From assembly GCF_050947335.1 (NCBI RefSeq), contig NC_134988.1, forward strand, positions 3,348,001 through 3,412,000: DNA of 64,000 nucleotides, in the 5' to 3' direction. The stretch comes from Megachile rotundata. Taxonomy: Eukaryota > Arthropoda > Insecta > Hymenoptera > Megachilidae. This document shows, piece by piece, positions 21,743-32,756 of this stretch; the stretch's first letter is position 1, and each line of letters begins with the position of its first letter. Both the position numbers and the translations under genes were made by a program. The notes under the pieces were generated by a model. That model was not told the DNA's origin. It worked only from the letters and a program-made list of their open reading frames with translations, and searched no databases.

Positions 21743-21750
21743 GAATAAAA

Positions 21751-22159
21751 TACCAAAGTGTTCGAGATGAATTATAGATTTATCTATTTTGAAAATAAAC
21801 TGACGAGCGGTACAGTTGGGCTATCGTCGCCCCCTTCCCCGTGTTCCTCAGGTATCACGGGTGGACCGAGTAACTCATCGCCTGGGGGGTGCGGGGAAGC
21901 GAGGTCTTATTGTCTTTTGACAATAGGCGTTCAGTTCAACCGTGTCTCGCGACTCACGATAATCGGTTTAAGAGCGATCACTTTCTTTTTCCCCGAATTC
22001 TCTTCGGCTCTGCCTTCCGGCCTAATTCCGCCCTTTCCCGTGTATGTGTATTTTTTGTCTGACACAGATTACCGCGGTTAGGGTTATTTTAATCCCGGGA
22101 AGCGCGCATCAAAAAATAGTCGAATTACCGGTCAATGGGTTCAACCCGATAAGTTACGG
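21751..22159. other. Unassigned sequence
   Basis: GC-richer in its first half (21820-21900). No coding potential or repeat partner is seen. Confidence 0.3.
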
Positions 22160-22735
22160 GAAATCCAAGACACAAAGAAAAGAAAAATTAATGAGGAAAA
22201 CCGCGAATTTAATGAAAAGTAGACATTTGATTATTTCTTTATTAATAATTATAATAAAGCACTATGCTTAATTTGCAAAGAATCTATAAGCGTATTCAAA
22301 GAATTTAATTTGAGTCGCAACTACGACACGAAACACAAAAGGGAATATGATAAATTTGAATCTCAATTCAGACAAAATAAAATTGATTCTTTACAAAAAT
22401 CCTTAGAAGCACAACAAAACGTTTTTAAAAAATGTAAGGAACAAAGTTCAGCATTGGTCAAAACGTCCTTACATATTTCGAAATTAATTGCTAAACATAA
22501 CAAACCATTTACGGATGAAGAGTTCATTAAAAAATGTATTTTGACTCCTGTTAACGAAATTTGTCCAGAAAAAATTTAAAAATTTGAAGATATTAGTTTG
22601 TCTGCACGTACAGTAGTTCGACGTATTGAAAATATATCAACTAATATGTTTAATAAATTAAAAGAAAATTCTTCACAATTTGAGTATTTTTCACTAGTAC
22701 TTGATAAAATAGACTGTAAAATAAATAATCGGATA
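22160..22735 (+). pseudogene. hAT transposase fragment with BED-type finger
   Basis: A single frame with stops at 22228-22230 and 22577-22579 encodes FNEK*TFDYFF, then CLICKESISVFKEFNLSRNYDTKH, a BED zinc finger (C-x2-C...H-x4-H), and then SKLIAKHNKPFTDEEFIKKC, EICPEK and SLSARTVVRRIENI. This matches the N-terminal quarter of the hAT transposases related to ZBED and GTF2IRD2-type proteins. The catalytic domain is missing because the sequence is cut at about 22735, where another repeat starts. It differs clearly from the intact hAT at 28206. Confidence 0.8.
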
Positions 22736-22740
22736 AAATA

Positions 22741-23314
22741 CCTGTGACGCTTACAATAATTGTTCAGAAATAAATGAACGGCATATGAAGAGGTATAAAA
22801 TCGCTAAAATAATGTAAAAGATTGTAAAAATAATGATATTTTTAATAAAAATGATGATTGCCCCTCTTCATAGGAGGTGATGTTAAATTATATATCTAAT
22901 AAACATTGCAACAAACAACAAATTCCAAAAACACATATCCTCTATTTTTGTCCATAGTTTACGTACACGAAGTTGCAAAAAAATAGATCAACATTTAGTG
23001 CAAAAATTTAAACAAAAATGATGAATTTTTTAAATATTATTTAAACAAATAAAGTTTCTTGAAATTTTTTTACGCACAAAAATTTCCTATCTAAAGACGA
23101 ACAATTTACAAAAAAAAGAATTCAATTATCTTCTTTAGTTCCGGAGATATTCCCAAAAACATGGTTTCAACCCCCAACTTCGAGGGCTATTTTCACCCCT
23201 TCAATGTGAACGATTGCCGATAAAAAAAAATACGTGTCAAATATTTTTTTGAGAACTATCTTTCACATAAGTTTCATTAAAATCGGTGTGTCGCGGTTCG
23301 ATATGTTTCCTTGT
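22741..23314 (-). repeat. One-armed copy of the long-TIR repeat family
   Basis: About 574 bp that recur in the same orientation at 52178-52750 with few differences. The right end (...TTCCTTGT) and the block around 23150-23260 (ACCCCCAACTTCGAGGGC) also resemble the outer arms of the element at 58198-62046, so this is probably half of such an element. No reading frame. Confidence 0.8.
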
Positions 23315-23535
23315 AAGATTCAATCTCGATATTTTTGAAGCTTCATTCAAAGATCGTTCTGAAAACTCTATGCATCGGGCGTCGACTTGTAGGCAAAAAT
23401 TGTAACAATTTTCTCCGACAGACATATCCAAGACTTTTATTAGTTTCATTATAGTGAATAGTCCATCTTTGAATATGCAAACAGATATTTTTTCGACGGA
23501 TTCATAAGTCAACGGTGTTGACTAAGCCATAATAA

Positions 23536-25487
23536 TGTGACGTGGTATTTTATACCCGTCACAAGGAGCCTCCTCGGGAGACCGGACGGGTCATAGGTCG
23601 CAGTCAAATACCGTCTAGAGAGAGAACGAAGCGCGTATAATATCGTAAGAACAAATTCTGCCGCTATACTATTTTATATGTACCGCCGGAGAATGACGTC
23701 ACGGTCAACGAAGGAGCGACGTACGTCGAGGGAAAACGTCGCTGCTCTGCCGCTACCCCGCGCGGACCCTCCGCTAGACGAAGAGAGGCAGCGGAGTAAG
23801 AGGAGTGATTCCAGCGAGAAACCGACGTACGCCGAAGGAAAGTGCCGATTCCCTGCCGCTTCCCCACTCCGGCCCTACGATAGAAGAAGAGAGGCTGCGG
23901 AGACGGAAGAAGCCCTGCCGAAGAAGACTTCGATAGAATTCGGAAACTCCGGCAGAGGGTGGGGGTAGGCTACGAGGTGTCCTAATACCGGCGCAAGGGC
24001 TCGCGGATCCTTATTCTGTATCCGGCATCTGCCTGAGTTTTCCGCATATAAATAGTAGTAGCGTTCCGTAAGAAAGAAAAAGAACCAGTTATCGCCTTTC
24101 GAGCTGCCGCCACGTGTTTGGGACACCTTGGTAAGCCCCCTCAATTACCGCCATATATTTGTAAAGAGCGCGAAATCGAGATCGTCATATCGTGGGTTGT
24201 AGACCACCTGGCTTGCCATTCACGGGCAGGTTCTGCAAAGTGTGACCGGAGTGGCTTTGTATCGTAGGGAAATTAGTTTAAGTTAGAAGGGTAAAAAAAC
24301 CCGGGGGCCCCTGTCCGGGACGGTCGCGGATCCCGACGTCCGGACTTTTTCGTGTCGTCGAGAGATCGAGAAGCGATCTCTCGAATCGCCACTCGGCCGG
24401 ATCACCGAACCTGTACCGGGGAATGGTACAGCGTAAGCTACAATTAAAGTATCGTCTCGAGTAGGCCTTTGACAATATTGTACCCTCCCACGTCTCGATT
24501 TCGCGAACTCTTGGTACGGGAGTAGAACGTAAAGTGCATGTTTGTCGTACCGGACATTTCGTGTTTGTCGCGTAACTTCTCGCTTTCTCTCTCTAGACGG
24601 TCGCCGATACAGAATCGTTCCGCGTGTAGAATTAAATCGCGTCTCGTATAAAACTAAGTGCGTTAGATTCCGTTGCGTTTAGTATAATTGCGTTACGTCG
24701 CGTCTCGTCGCGTCCCGTCGCGTCTCGTCGCGTCCCGTCGCGTCTCGTCGCGTTTCGCCGCGTTGCGTTCCGTTAGAATAATTGCGTCGCGTTTGGTTAA
24801 GTATTTGCGTTGCGTTTCCGTTAAATTAGTTGCGTCGCGTACCGTTCCGGGAATCGAGGAAATATCAAAGATTGTATTCCGCTTAGGAACTTGCATATTT
24901 CGCTTCCGTGGTTAAAATCTCGCGGAGATCGTATCTCGGCCTTCCGCCGAGAACGTTACGGTTAAATCAAATTCCGATACTGGATCACACTGTACGCCTA
25001 GGTTACTTAGATATTAAATAAAACACCGCTGTTAACAAATACCGCTAACTTGAGGTTTCTCGCGAATTATCCCGAATCACGTACTCTCGTCCGCCTCCGC
25101 GTCTAGCTCCTTTACCCTTAAAGAATCCCGCCACTCTACCATTGCGTTCGGATACTGAGCTACCGAGCCGTTCCGCCGCCGATTCGAATCTTCCGCGTTT
25201 TCCGAGATCGACATAAACGATTTCCCCATCTTCCCGCTATAGAGTCTCGTTTCGCGTCTAAGTTCTTTATCGCGACGCTGAGAAGCGTCTGGCGCCCAAT
25301 TATCAAATAAAATAAAGCGATATCGAACGGGTTCGGATCGGGCGCCGAAGTGCTACGCGCTCGCGAATCCGCGGAGGCGCCGCGGCGGTCATCGTCGCGG
25401 GCACGGTCAAGAGGGGCCGATCGAGAATTCGCGAGCGAAGCGGGGTCGCGGGCCGTTACCGAGCTAGCCGCGAAATACCGTGTAGCA
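23536..25487 (+). mobile_element. Solo LTR (giant-LTR family, copy B)
   Basis: The LTR begins TGTGACGTGG and ends CGTGTAGCA, with ATAA at 23532-23535 and 25488-25491 as the 4-bp target duplication. It is 1952 bp long and has an AATAAA near 25018. Length differences from copy A are partly due to a GTCGCGTCTC-type array (24690-24775). Confidence 0.9.
24690..24775 (+). repeat. About 10-bp tandem array in LTR copy B
   Basis: Units of CGTCGCGTCT / CGTCGCGTCC alternate about seven times. Copies A, C and D have shorter, diverged forms of the array, so it has expanded here. Confidence 0.85.
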
Positions 25488-25491
25488 ATAA

Positions 25492-25820
25492 ATACTCAAC
25501 TAATCAGTGAGTTTTCCTGACAAATTTCACTTTCCTTCAAGAAACTTTGTCTATTTTTTCAAATTGAGGGTCATTGTTTATTAACCTAGCTGAATCAGTC
25601 CCTTTGCCTTTACCCAGGTACCGTTCTCAACGCTGATTATTGCGCGCGTAGCCGCAAATTACGCTGAGCGAATCAAAGAGTGGTTGCTTTCCACTTAAAA
25701 AAATTCATGTTTCCGACCTGCCCCCCACTTAAAACTTTTTTCTCATATTCTATACATAATAAAGCATCATTTAAGCAAAAAAAAAGAATCGATTTTTTCA
25801 AAATTCTAGAGTGGCGTTAC
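25492..25820. other. Unassigned spacer between two LTR copies
   Basis: AT-rich with an A-run at about 25780. No gene or repeat partner is recognised. Confidence 0.3.
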
Positions 25821-26576
25821 CCCTTAAGTGCGTTTGATTTCGTTGCGTCTAGTATAATTGCGTTCCGTTACGCTGCCGTGCGGTTTGCCGCGTTTCGTCG
25901 TGTTCCGTTTGAGTAGTTGCGTTGCGTTTTAGTTAATTTCGTTGCGTCGCGTACCGTTCCGAGAATAGATAATTGAATCAAAGACTGTATCCAACTTAGG
26001 AATTGGCATCTACCGTTTTCAGGATTAAAATCTCGCAGATATTGTATCTCGGCCTTCCGCCGAGTATAATACGTCTCAATTAGATTATCGGTACGCTCGG
26101 TCACGCTGTACTTCCCTTAGGTTAATTAGATTTCAATAAACATCGTTGTTCCTAACAAATTCCGCTTAATTGAGGTCCCTCATCGATCATCCTGGATTAA
26201 TCTCTCTCGCCTGCCTCCGCGTCTGGCTCTTTTACCCTTGAAGAATCCCGCCACTCTACCAATCCGTTCGGTTATCTGAGCTACCGAGCTGTTCCGCTGC
26301 CGATTCAAGTCTCCCGCGTTTTTCCGAGATTGATATAATCGGTTTTACCGTCGTACTACAGTAGAATTTCGTTTCGCGTTAAAGTTCGGTATCGTAACGC
26401 TGAGAAGCGTCTGGTGGCCAAGTACAAAGGAAATTAAAAGCGATATTGAACGGGTTCGAATCGGGCGTCAAAGTGCTACTCGTCCGCGAATCCGCGGAGG
26501 TGACCTGGCAGTCGTAGTTGCGTGCGGGCTCGGAAAGTGCCGTTAGAGTATTCTTGCCGCGAAATACCGTGTAGCA
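25821..26576 (+). mobile_element. 5'-truncated LTR (giant-LTR family, copy E)
   Basis: It aligns with the last 750 bp of copy B, from the GTGCGTTTGATT region to the final CGTGTAGCA, but is more diverged than the other copies. No target duplication can be given because the left end is missing. Confidence 0.75.
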
Positions 26577-26602
26577 CTGCATCACGACGTGTCCAACACG
26601 TA

Positions 26603-27103
26603 CGTGCATGCTTCTATCTCTGATGGAGGTCTTAGTTTGTTTCCTTGCGTTGGACTGTATCTTACTTAAGACTTAAGCGGGTTCTGTCCCTAGCTCGTGG
26701 TGATTGGGGGCCCGACTTAACACCTGGCTCTTATGAGCATTATGAAATTCTCCACTGTCATCGGGGACTAAAACCTACAAATTATGCAACACTGGAAATA
26801 ACACAAGATATCAAGAAATTCTGGGTCGCGAGGTTACATAGCTCGGTAGATGGAACGGCGCTCGCTTCTTTATCACCCACCCTCTTGCAGCATAGATTGG
26901 TCGCGTTGTGAAATCGTTCCCCTTCTGATAGGGACTATTTAAACGTATGTCGTCTGCGGATCAATGCTCTACTTTCGAAATCTAGAACATCGAGAGGTCG
27001 CGGATACGACCGCAGCTGTCGTGCTGGTTGCGTTAGAGTGGAGACAACCAATCACATACTACTCGTACAAGCATATCATAGGACGTACTCCGATCGGAGG
27101 TGA
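26603..27103 (+). pseudogene. R2-clade LINE, C-terminal fragment
   Basis: One frame, with a stop at 26909-26911, runs to a TGA at 27101-27103. It carries WVARLHSSVDGTALASL, then RLRINALLSKSRTSRGR, CRAGC and ETTNHIL...YHRT. This follows the C-terminal CCHC zinc-finger region of R2-type elements just before the endonuclease, although the last Cys of the finger seems to be replaced. The restriction-like endonuclease domain itself is not present. Together with the N-terminal R2-like piece at 11.5 kb it shows that such elements inserted outside their usual rDNA target, or that rDNA-derived pieces were moved here. Confidence 0.7.
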
Positions 27104-27210
27104 AGTAGTGAATTTACAAATAACAAACAAGTGAATAAGAGCAGCGGCTCTTCCACGCCAACTTCTGTAACTAAAAGTGAATAAACCAATACCAACAAAT
27201 AACAAACGAA

Positions 27211-27324
27211 ATTTCGGTAATGGCAACCTCCACGCGACGCGAGCGAAAGTATGGGGTGCAAAGCTATGAGAAGTCGAAACCGAGAAAGCGAGTGTTCGGG
27301 TCGATCGTGGAATAAAATAAATAA
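27211..27324 (+). repeat. 114-bp segment shared with 56228-56340 (inverted)
   Basis: From ATTTCGGTAATGGC to AATAAAATAAAT it matches the reverse complement of 56228-56340 with about 85-90 percent identity by eye. It leads directly into a gypsy integrase tail, so it is probably part of pol of that element, although no clear frame is seen. Confidence 0.75.
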
Positions 27325-27586
27325 AATAAAAGTAAAACAAAGGAGCAAGAAATATGATCAAACTCTTAATCCTCTTAAATTTAATGTAGACGATGTTGTC
27401 TACTTGCTTAAAGAGCCTAGAACTTCAAAGTTTGATTGCGATTGGTCAGGCCTTTAAAGGATAAATAGGATGTTTAACGATTTAACAGTGGAATTAGAAT
27501 TAGGAAGGAATAAATTTAAAATAATGCATACTAATAAGCTTAAATTAGCGCATATTAGGTTAGATGATTCTGCTGAGAGTGATTAA
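27325..27586 (+). pseudogene. gypsy integrase C-terminal tail
   Basis: The frame shows RSKKYDQTLNPLKFNVDDVVYLLKEP, a stop in the GP(Y/F)-like region (DCDWSGL*), and then KIMHTNKLKLA before a TAA at 27584-27586. This is the chromatin-contacting end of Ty3/gypsy integrases. It is followed by what may be the 3' LTR of the same element. Confidence 0.7.
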
Positions 27587-27603
27587 AAATCAAGTTAATA
27601 CAG

Positions 27604-28115
27604 TATTGATTCGTAATAAGCAACTCGCTCGGGTCTGGCGAGTCGCTTGTTACGAATCAGGTATATTTTCGGCTTGCCTTTGTTCCCGAGCGCGACGACG
27701 GTAGCGGTAAACTATAAAGTAATCGGTCGAGCAGCGATGTTATTCATTAGACAAGGACAGAACGTAGCATGCTTTCTCTTTTTAATAGTAGTAAAATTTC
27801 GTGAATGGAATAATATACCAGATTCGTAACAAGCAACTGCCCAAACCCGAGTGAGTGGCTTATTACGAATCAATGTAGAATTAAATGAATGAACGACAGA
27901 ATCGCTATGCATCAGAGAGAGAAAAAAATATATATGTTCTGTCCTCTTTCCACTAAACTGTTCGGTCGTCCGTGAAAATTTATGACTTCTTTGGTTTCAC
28001 GGACCACTCACTCTTTCTCGGATCTCTTACTCAGCGGCCGACTTCAAACAAAGAAGAGGGGATAGAAATTTGCTTGTTACGAATCACAAAACTGTTGCCT
28101 GTTACGAATCAATAC
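27604..28115. repeat. LTR-like region with six TTACGAATCA motifs in two hairpins
   Basis: The motif TTRTTACGAATCA or its complement occurs at about 27606, 27648, 27822, 27866, 28072 and 28100. The first two pair as a hairpin with stem GATTCGTAATAAGCAACTCGC; the third and fourth form another. The stretch follows the integrase tail and could be an LTR, but no second copy is seen in the window. Confidence 0.6.
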
Positions 28116-28400
28116 TGTATTGTGACGTGGTATTTTATACCCGTCACAAGGAACCTCCTCGAGAGACCGGACAGTCATTGCATTAGGGGCAAATACCGTC
28201 TAGAGCAGGGATACGCAATTGGCGGCCCGCGAGGCTCTTCAATCCGGCCCGCGACGTCCAAATTTGACTCGCAGAAAAAAATGAAAACTAAACTAAATTA
28301 AACTGAATCCTGAGATTCCGAATACAGAAAAGAGAAAACACACATATCACTTCTAGTGAAGAGGATGAGCCCCCTGACGACTAGCTGCATAGAGCACTTT

Positions 28401-28592
28401 GCGGCCGCCAAGGTTGCTAATTTGCAGACGGACCAGCCTGTCGGCGGCGCGGTGGGAGTAGTGGTGGGAGGTGTCGGTCGAGCGGCAGCAGGCAGGCAGG
28501 CAGTAGGCAGCCAGCGCGACACCCCCCACCACTATCCCCACCGCACCGCCGATGACTGCATGCGTCTGCGAGTGTTTGGCAATCTTGCTCTG
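28401..28592. repeat. Large imperfect hairpin in the hAT 5' UTR
   Basis: The arm at 28401-28479 pairs with 28514-28592. The core GACACCYCCCACCACTA and ACCGCRCCGCCGA match almost without fault. The loop is a GGCA-rich stretch of about 34 bases. Confidence 0.7.
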
Positions 28593-28940
28593 CACAGCTA
28601 GCCGTCAAGCGACTTATCTTTACCACTGTCCTCACCACTATTGACGCCGTATTATTCTGTCCACAATCTGGTATCTTTGACTGCTGCCTTTGTTGCCGAG
28701 CCATTGAGTCGGCATATGTTTCTGCACTTTAGTTGCAATATCTGGCCTTTATAAATCATTTTTTATTGATAACTAACGTTTCGAGAGAAAATTATTTTCG
28801 GTGAAAAAAGGACGTATATATTAAAAATAGTATTAATACTCTTTCAAATTCTCATTTTATAAAAAATCTTTCCGTCTTGCGAGTTGATCTTTTATTTGAA
28901 ATTCTATCTAGAGTTGATATTTTGTTTCGTCTTTTTTACA

Positions 28941-30815
28941 ATGTCCGAGCCAAAGCGACGAAAAGTCGATTTTGAAAACAGGATATTTCAAGCAAAATGG
29001 ACTGAAGATTTTTTCTTTATTCTTCCACCTCATAAAAATGCGAAACCAACGTGTCTAATTTGCAACGAAACAGTTGCTGCGTGTAAAGCAGCAAATATAA
29101 GTCGTTATTATGAGACTAAACATTTGAAAAAATATGACAAAGATTTTCCAAAGGGTTCTTCACTGAGAATTGAAAAAATTAATATCCTTCGTTCATCATT
29201 TGAGCATTCTCAAATAATAATGAAACGCTCAACGTCTGACCAGGAAAAATGCACTGAAGCATCTTTGCGTGTTGCATGGATTTTGGCTAAACATATGGTG
29301 GCATTTTCATATTCTGAGGTAGTTAAAGAATGCTTGATACAAGTCTCAAATGCAGTTTTCAATAATAAAAAAGAAATTACTGAAATGTTTAACAAAATTC
29401 CATTATCTCGTGATTCTGCGATTCGTAAGACCGAAATTTGCGCAAAATCAGTTCATGAGAGTATATTGGCTGATCTTACTAAAACACAGTTTTTCTCACT
29501 TGCGATTGACGAATCTACAGACATATCTGATGTAGCACAAATGGCTGTGTTTGTTCGTTATATTCTTAATAATAATTATAAAGAGGAACTCTTAACATTG
29601 TTGCCACTGCATGATCGTACAACTGGTCAAATATTATTTGAATGTTTTCAGGAATTTATGAATAATAATAACCTCTCATACCAAAAAATTCTTTCGGTAG
29701 ATACTGATGGTGCACCAGCAATGATTGGGAAAACAAATGGTTTTGTAACACTTTTGAAGCAAATAAATTCTAAAGTCATTTCATTACACTGCATAATTCA
29801 CCAATCAGTTCTTTGTGCAAAGCTTTCAAATGATTTAAAAAATGTCATGAATACAGTAATGAAAATTATCAATTACTTAAAATCTCACTCAGCATTACAA
29901 CATCGCTTACTCCGAGCTTTTCTCGAAGAATGTAATTCTGAATACACAGATCTTCTTTTGCATAACGATGTTCGCTGGTTGAGCAAGGGAAATGTACTCA
30001 AAAGATTAATAACTTTGCTAAGTGAAATTTCAGATTTTCTCAAAAGTAGAAATACAAAAATGGCTACCGAATATTATGAATTTCTTTGCAATGCAAATAA
30101 TACTGCTAAATTATGCTTTTTGTGTGATATGTTCTCACATATTAATGACCTGAATTTAGCTTTGCAAGGAAAGGGAAAACTGATTTGTGATATATGGGAA
30201 AAAATTAAAGCTTTCCAAAGAAAGTTAAAACTATTTGAAAATGATTTGAATTCTAGAGAGCTGATACATTTTCCGTTATTAAAAGCACATTTTGAAAGCA
30301 ATGAAAAAATTCCACAATTTAAGGAATACGAGCGCTTTTTGAAAGATATGCAAACTGAATTTGCTTCCCGATTTACAGATTTTGGACAGATTGACGACTT
30401 ATTAAAAGCAATGCAAAGCCCATTCAGTCTTGAAACAAATGGTAATTGGGTTAATGCAGCAGTGCAACTGTTTACTCTCGAAAAAGCTAAACTGCAACTT
30501 GAAATTATTGAATTTCAAGAGAGTAATGTGCTGCGAGAGAAATTTGCCGAAACAGATATTACACAATTTTGGATAGACACACTCCCTGAACAATCTTATC
30601 CAAATCTAAAACAAATGGGTACTTTGTTATGTACAATGTTTGGATCCACATATGTTTGTGAAGCAGCATTTTCAAAGATGAACATAATAAAAAATAAATA
30701 TCGAAATCGAATCACAGATAACCATTTACGCGACTGCATGTTAGTGGCCAATACCACTTACGAACCGAATTTCACAAAACTAAGCCAAGACGGAAAAGCT
30801 CACTTTTCACATTAA
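28941..30815 (+). CDS. hAT transposase (ZBED/GTF2IRD2-like), intact
   Basis: The start is the ATG at 28941 (MSEPKRRKVDF); the frame is open a little further upstream, but only from a TTG. The 624-residue protein has a basic stretch (PKRRK, likely nuclear signal), a BED-type finger CLICNETVAACKAANISRYY...H (residues about 35-62), then the catalytic RNase-H-like core. SLAIDESTDISD holds the first Asp (about residue 195), DTDGAPAMIGKTNG the second (about 255), and HNDVRWLSKGNVL is the conserved CxxH/RW region. The C-terminal hATC dimerisation region includes AAFSKMNIIKNKYRNRI (about residues 580-596). Length and order fit a full enzyme. It excises and inserts the element, making 8-bp duplications as seen here. 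No stop or frameshift is present. Confidence 0.95.
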   Translation: MSEPKRRKVDFENRIFQAKWTEDFFFILPPHKNAKPTCLICNETVAACKAANISRYYETKHLKKYDKDFPKGSSLRIEKINILRSSFEHSQIIMKRSTSDQEKCTEASLRVAWILAKHMVAFSYSEVVKECLIQVSNAVFNNKKEITEMFNKIPLSRDSAIRKTEICAKSVHESILADLTKTQFFSLAIDESTDISDVAQMAVFVRYILNNNYKEELLTLLPLHDRTTGQILFECFQEFMNNNNLSYQKILSVDTDGAPAMIGKTNGFVTLLKQINSKVISLHCIIHQSVLCAKLSNDLKNVMNTVMKIINYLKSHSALQHRLLRAFLEECNSEYTDLLLHNDVRWLSKGNVLKRLITLLSEISDFLKSRNTKMATEYYEFLCNANNTAKLCFLCDMFSHINDLNLALQGKGKLICDIWEKIKAFQRKLKLFENDLNSRELIHFPLLKAHFESNEKIPQFKEYERFLKDMQTEFASRFTDFGQIDDLLKAMQSPFSLETNGNWVNAAVQLFTLEKAKLQLEIIEFQESNVLREKFAETDITQFWIDTLPEQSYPNLKQMGTLLCTMFGSTYVCEAAFSKMNIIKNKYRNRITDNHLRDCMLVANTTYEPNFTKLSQDGKAHFSH

Positions 30816-30819
30816 TATT

Positions 30820-30935
30820 AAAATACATATTAAAAAAAAATAAAAAATAAAAAACAAAAAAATTAAAAAAATAAAAAAAAAAACAAAAAAAATTAAAATT
30901 AAAAAAAAAAACAAAAAAAATAAAAAAAAATGGGA
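30820..30935 (+). repeat. A-rich low-complexity tract in the hAT 3' UTR
   Basis: Runs of A with scattered T and C follow directly after the transposase stop codon. Confidence 0.9.
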
Positions 30936-32756
30936 ATCGATTTTGTCTCACCTCCACGTGGTGATTCCTGGATAATTCAAAGAAGACAAAAATATAGGTT
31001 ATAAATTCTTAATTTTACTGTTGTGGCCCGCGATATAACATTCAAATTTTACATTTGGCCCGTCGAAAAATCTAGTTGCGTATCCCTGGTCTAGAGAGAG
31101 AACAAAGCGCACATAGTATCGTACGATCGGAATCTGTCGCCGCTTTATTTTGTATGTATCATCGGGTAACGACGTCATCACCAGCGAAGGAACAACGTAC
31201 ACCGAGGGAACGCATCGTTACCTTGCCGCTACACCGCTCGGATCCGGCAATAGATCAAGAGAGGCAGCGGAGTAAGGGGAGGAAGGCCTGCGAGAGAGCG
31301 ACGTACGCCTAAGGAAGGTTCCGCTACCCTGCCGCTTCCCCGCTGCGGACCTACGATAGCGGAAGAGAGGTCGCGGAGCAGGAGGAAGTCCTGCCGAAGA
31401 TGCCTTCGCGAGAAGACGGAGACTTCGGCCTAGGGTGCGGGTGATCACGAGGTGTCCGAAGACCGGCATAACGGCACGCGGTTTAGCATTCTGTATTCGG
31501 CATTTGCCCTGTTGTCCTCTTTTTCCGTTATAATCTGAGCTTTCAAATAAGATCTACCGCTGCAGCCCAAAGAACAACTGCCGTATCGGACATCTCGGTA
31601 AGCCCCTCACCTTATATCGTTGTAAAGAATTCGAAATCGAGAATAACGTACCGTGGGTTGTCGATCACCGGGCGTGCCAATCACCGGTCGGTTCTGCAAA
31701 ATGTGGCCGGAGTAAGTAATTCGGTTAAGTAATTGGGGAAATTCCGGAAGTATCGTAAAATAGGAAAATCGCTTCTCGATCTTCCTAAAAGCTACCCTCG
31801 GCAGGTCACTGAATCGAACCTGGGAGATTGGCACCGCGTAAACCACAATTTAGTCTCGCGAAAGCCGTTACCAATATTGTGCCCACCCATGTCTCGATTT
31901 CAAATTCTCATTGTCGCGGGAGCAGATCGAAAAGTGCATGTTTTGTCGTATCGGACATTTCGTGGTTTGTCGCGCTAGTTCTCGCCTTCTCTCTCTAGAC
32001 GGTCGTCGATACAGAATCGATTCGTGCGTCAGAATAAGTCGCGCCGCGTTTAGTTAATTGCGTTAGATTCCGTGCGTTTAAAATATTTGCGTTTCGTCGC
32101 GTTATATTGCGTTAGGATAATTACGTCGCGTATCATTTCGAAAATCGACGACTGTATCGCGCTTAGGAATTGGCATTTCCCGTTCACGGGACTAGAATCT
32201 CGGACATCGGTCATTTGCTAAGTGTTAACGCACGAGTTGGCTGTCGGGATACGACATCATACTGTTCATCGCTTAGATTAATTAGGTTTAAATAAACAGT
32301 GCTGCTTTTAACAAATACTGCTGAGTCAAGATCTCTTACGAATTATCCCGGGAAATTCTCTCAAATCCGCCTCCGCGTCTAGCCCTCTTACCCTGTAAGA
32401 ACCCCGCCACTCTACCATTGCGTACGGATACTGAACTACCGAGCCGTTCCGCCGCCGATTCGAGTCTTTCGCGTTTTCCGGGATTGACTTCGCAATATCT
32501 CTTTCCCCGTAGAATCGCATCTCGCGTAACGTTCTTTATCGCGACGCGGAAACGCGTCTGGCGCCCAATTAAGAAAGAAATCAAAGCGGTATTGAACAGA
32601 TTCGAATCGGGCGCCGAAGTGCTACTCGTCCGTGAATCCGCGGAGGCGCCGCGCCGGTCGTAGTCGCGGGTAAGGTCGGAAGGGCCGTTTCGAGAATTCG
32701 CGGGCGAAGCGGGGTTGCGGATAACGAACGAGCTAGCCGCAAAATACCGTGTAGCA

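Larger units (their letters stand above)
28206..31088 (+). mobile_element. Intact hAT transposon
   Basis: The ends are the inverted repeat CAGGGATACGCAA and the element is flanked by perfect 8-bp duplications, GTCTAGAG, at 28198-28205 and 31089-31096. Inside each end there are GGCCCGCGA-type subterminal motifs. It is 2883 bp long with one uninterrupted transposase gene. The perfect duplication, intact TIRs and intact gene all point to recent insertion; the copy may be active. Confidence 0.95.
28121..32756 (+). mobile_element. 5' LTR (giant-LTR family, copy C), split by a hAT
   Basis: The LTR starts TGTGACGTGG at 28121 and ends GTGTAGCA at 32756. A hAT transposon with its target copy takes up 28206-31096. 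Without it the LTR is about 1745 bp. Three bases after the end there is a TGGCGCCTAACGTGGGG, a typical retroviral/gypsy primer-binding site, so this is a real 5' LTR and not a solo LTR. Confidence 0.88.

Noticed and set aside
28353..28704. Small frames on both strands in the hAT leader
   Set aside because: They arise from the GC-rich hairpin, where both strands are open. No motif or conserved start supports translation.
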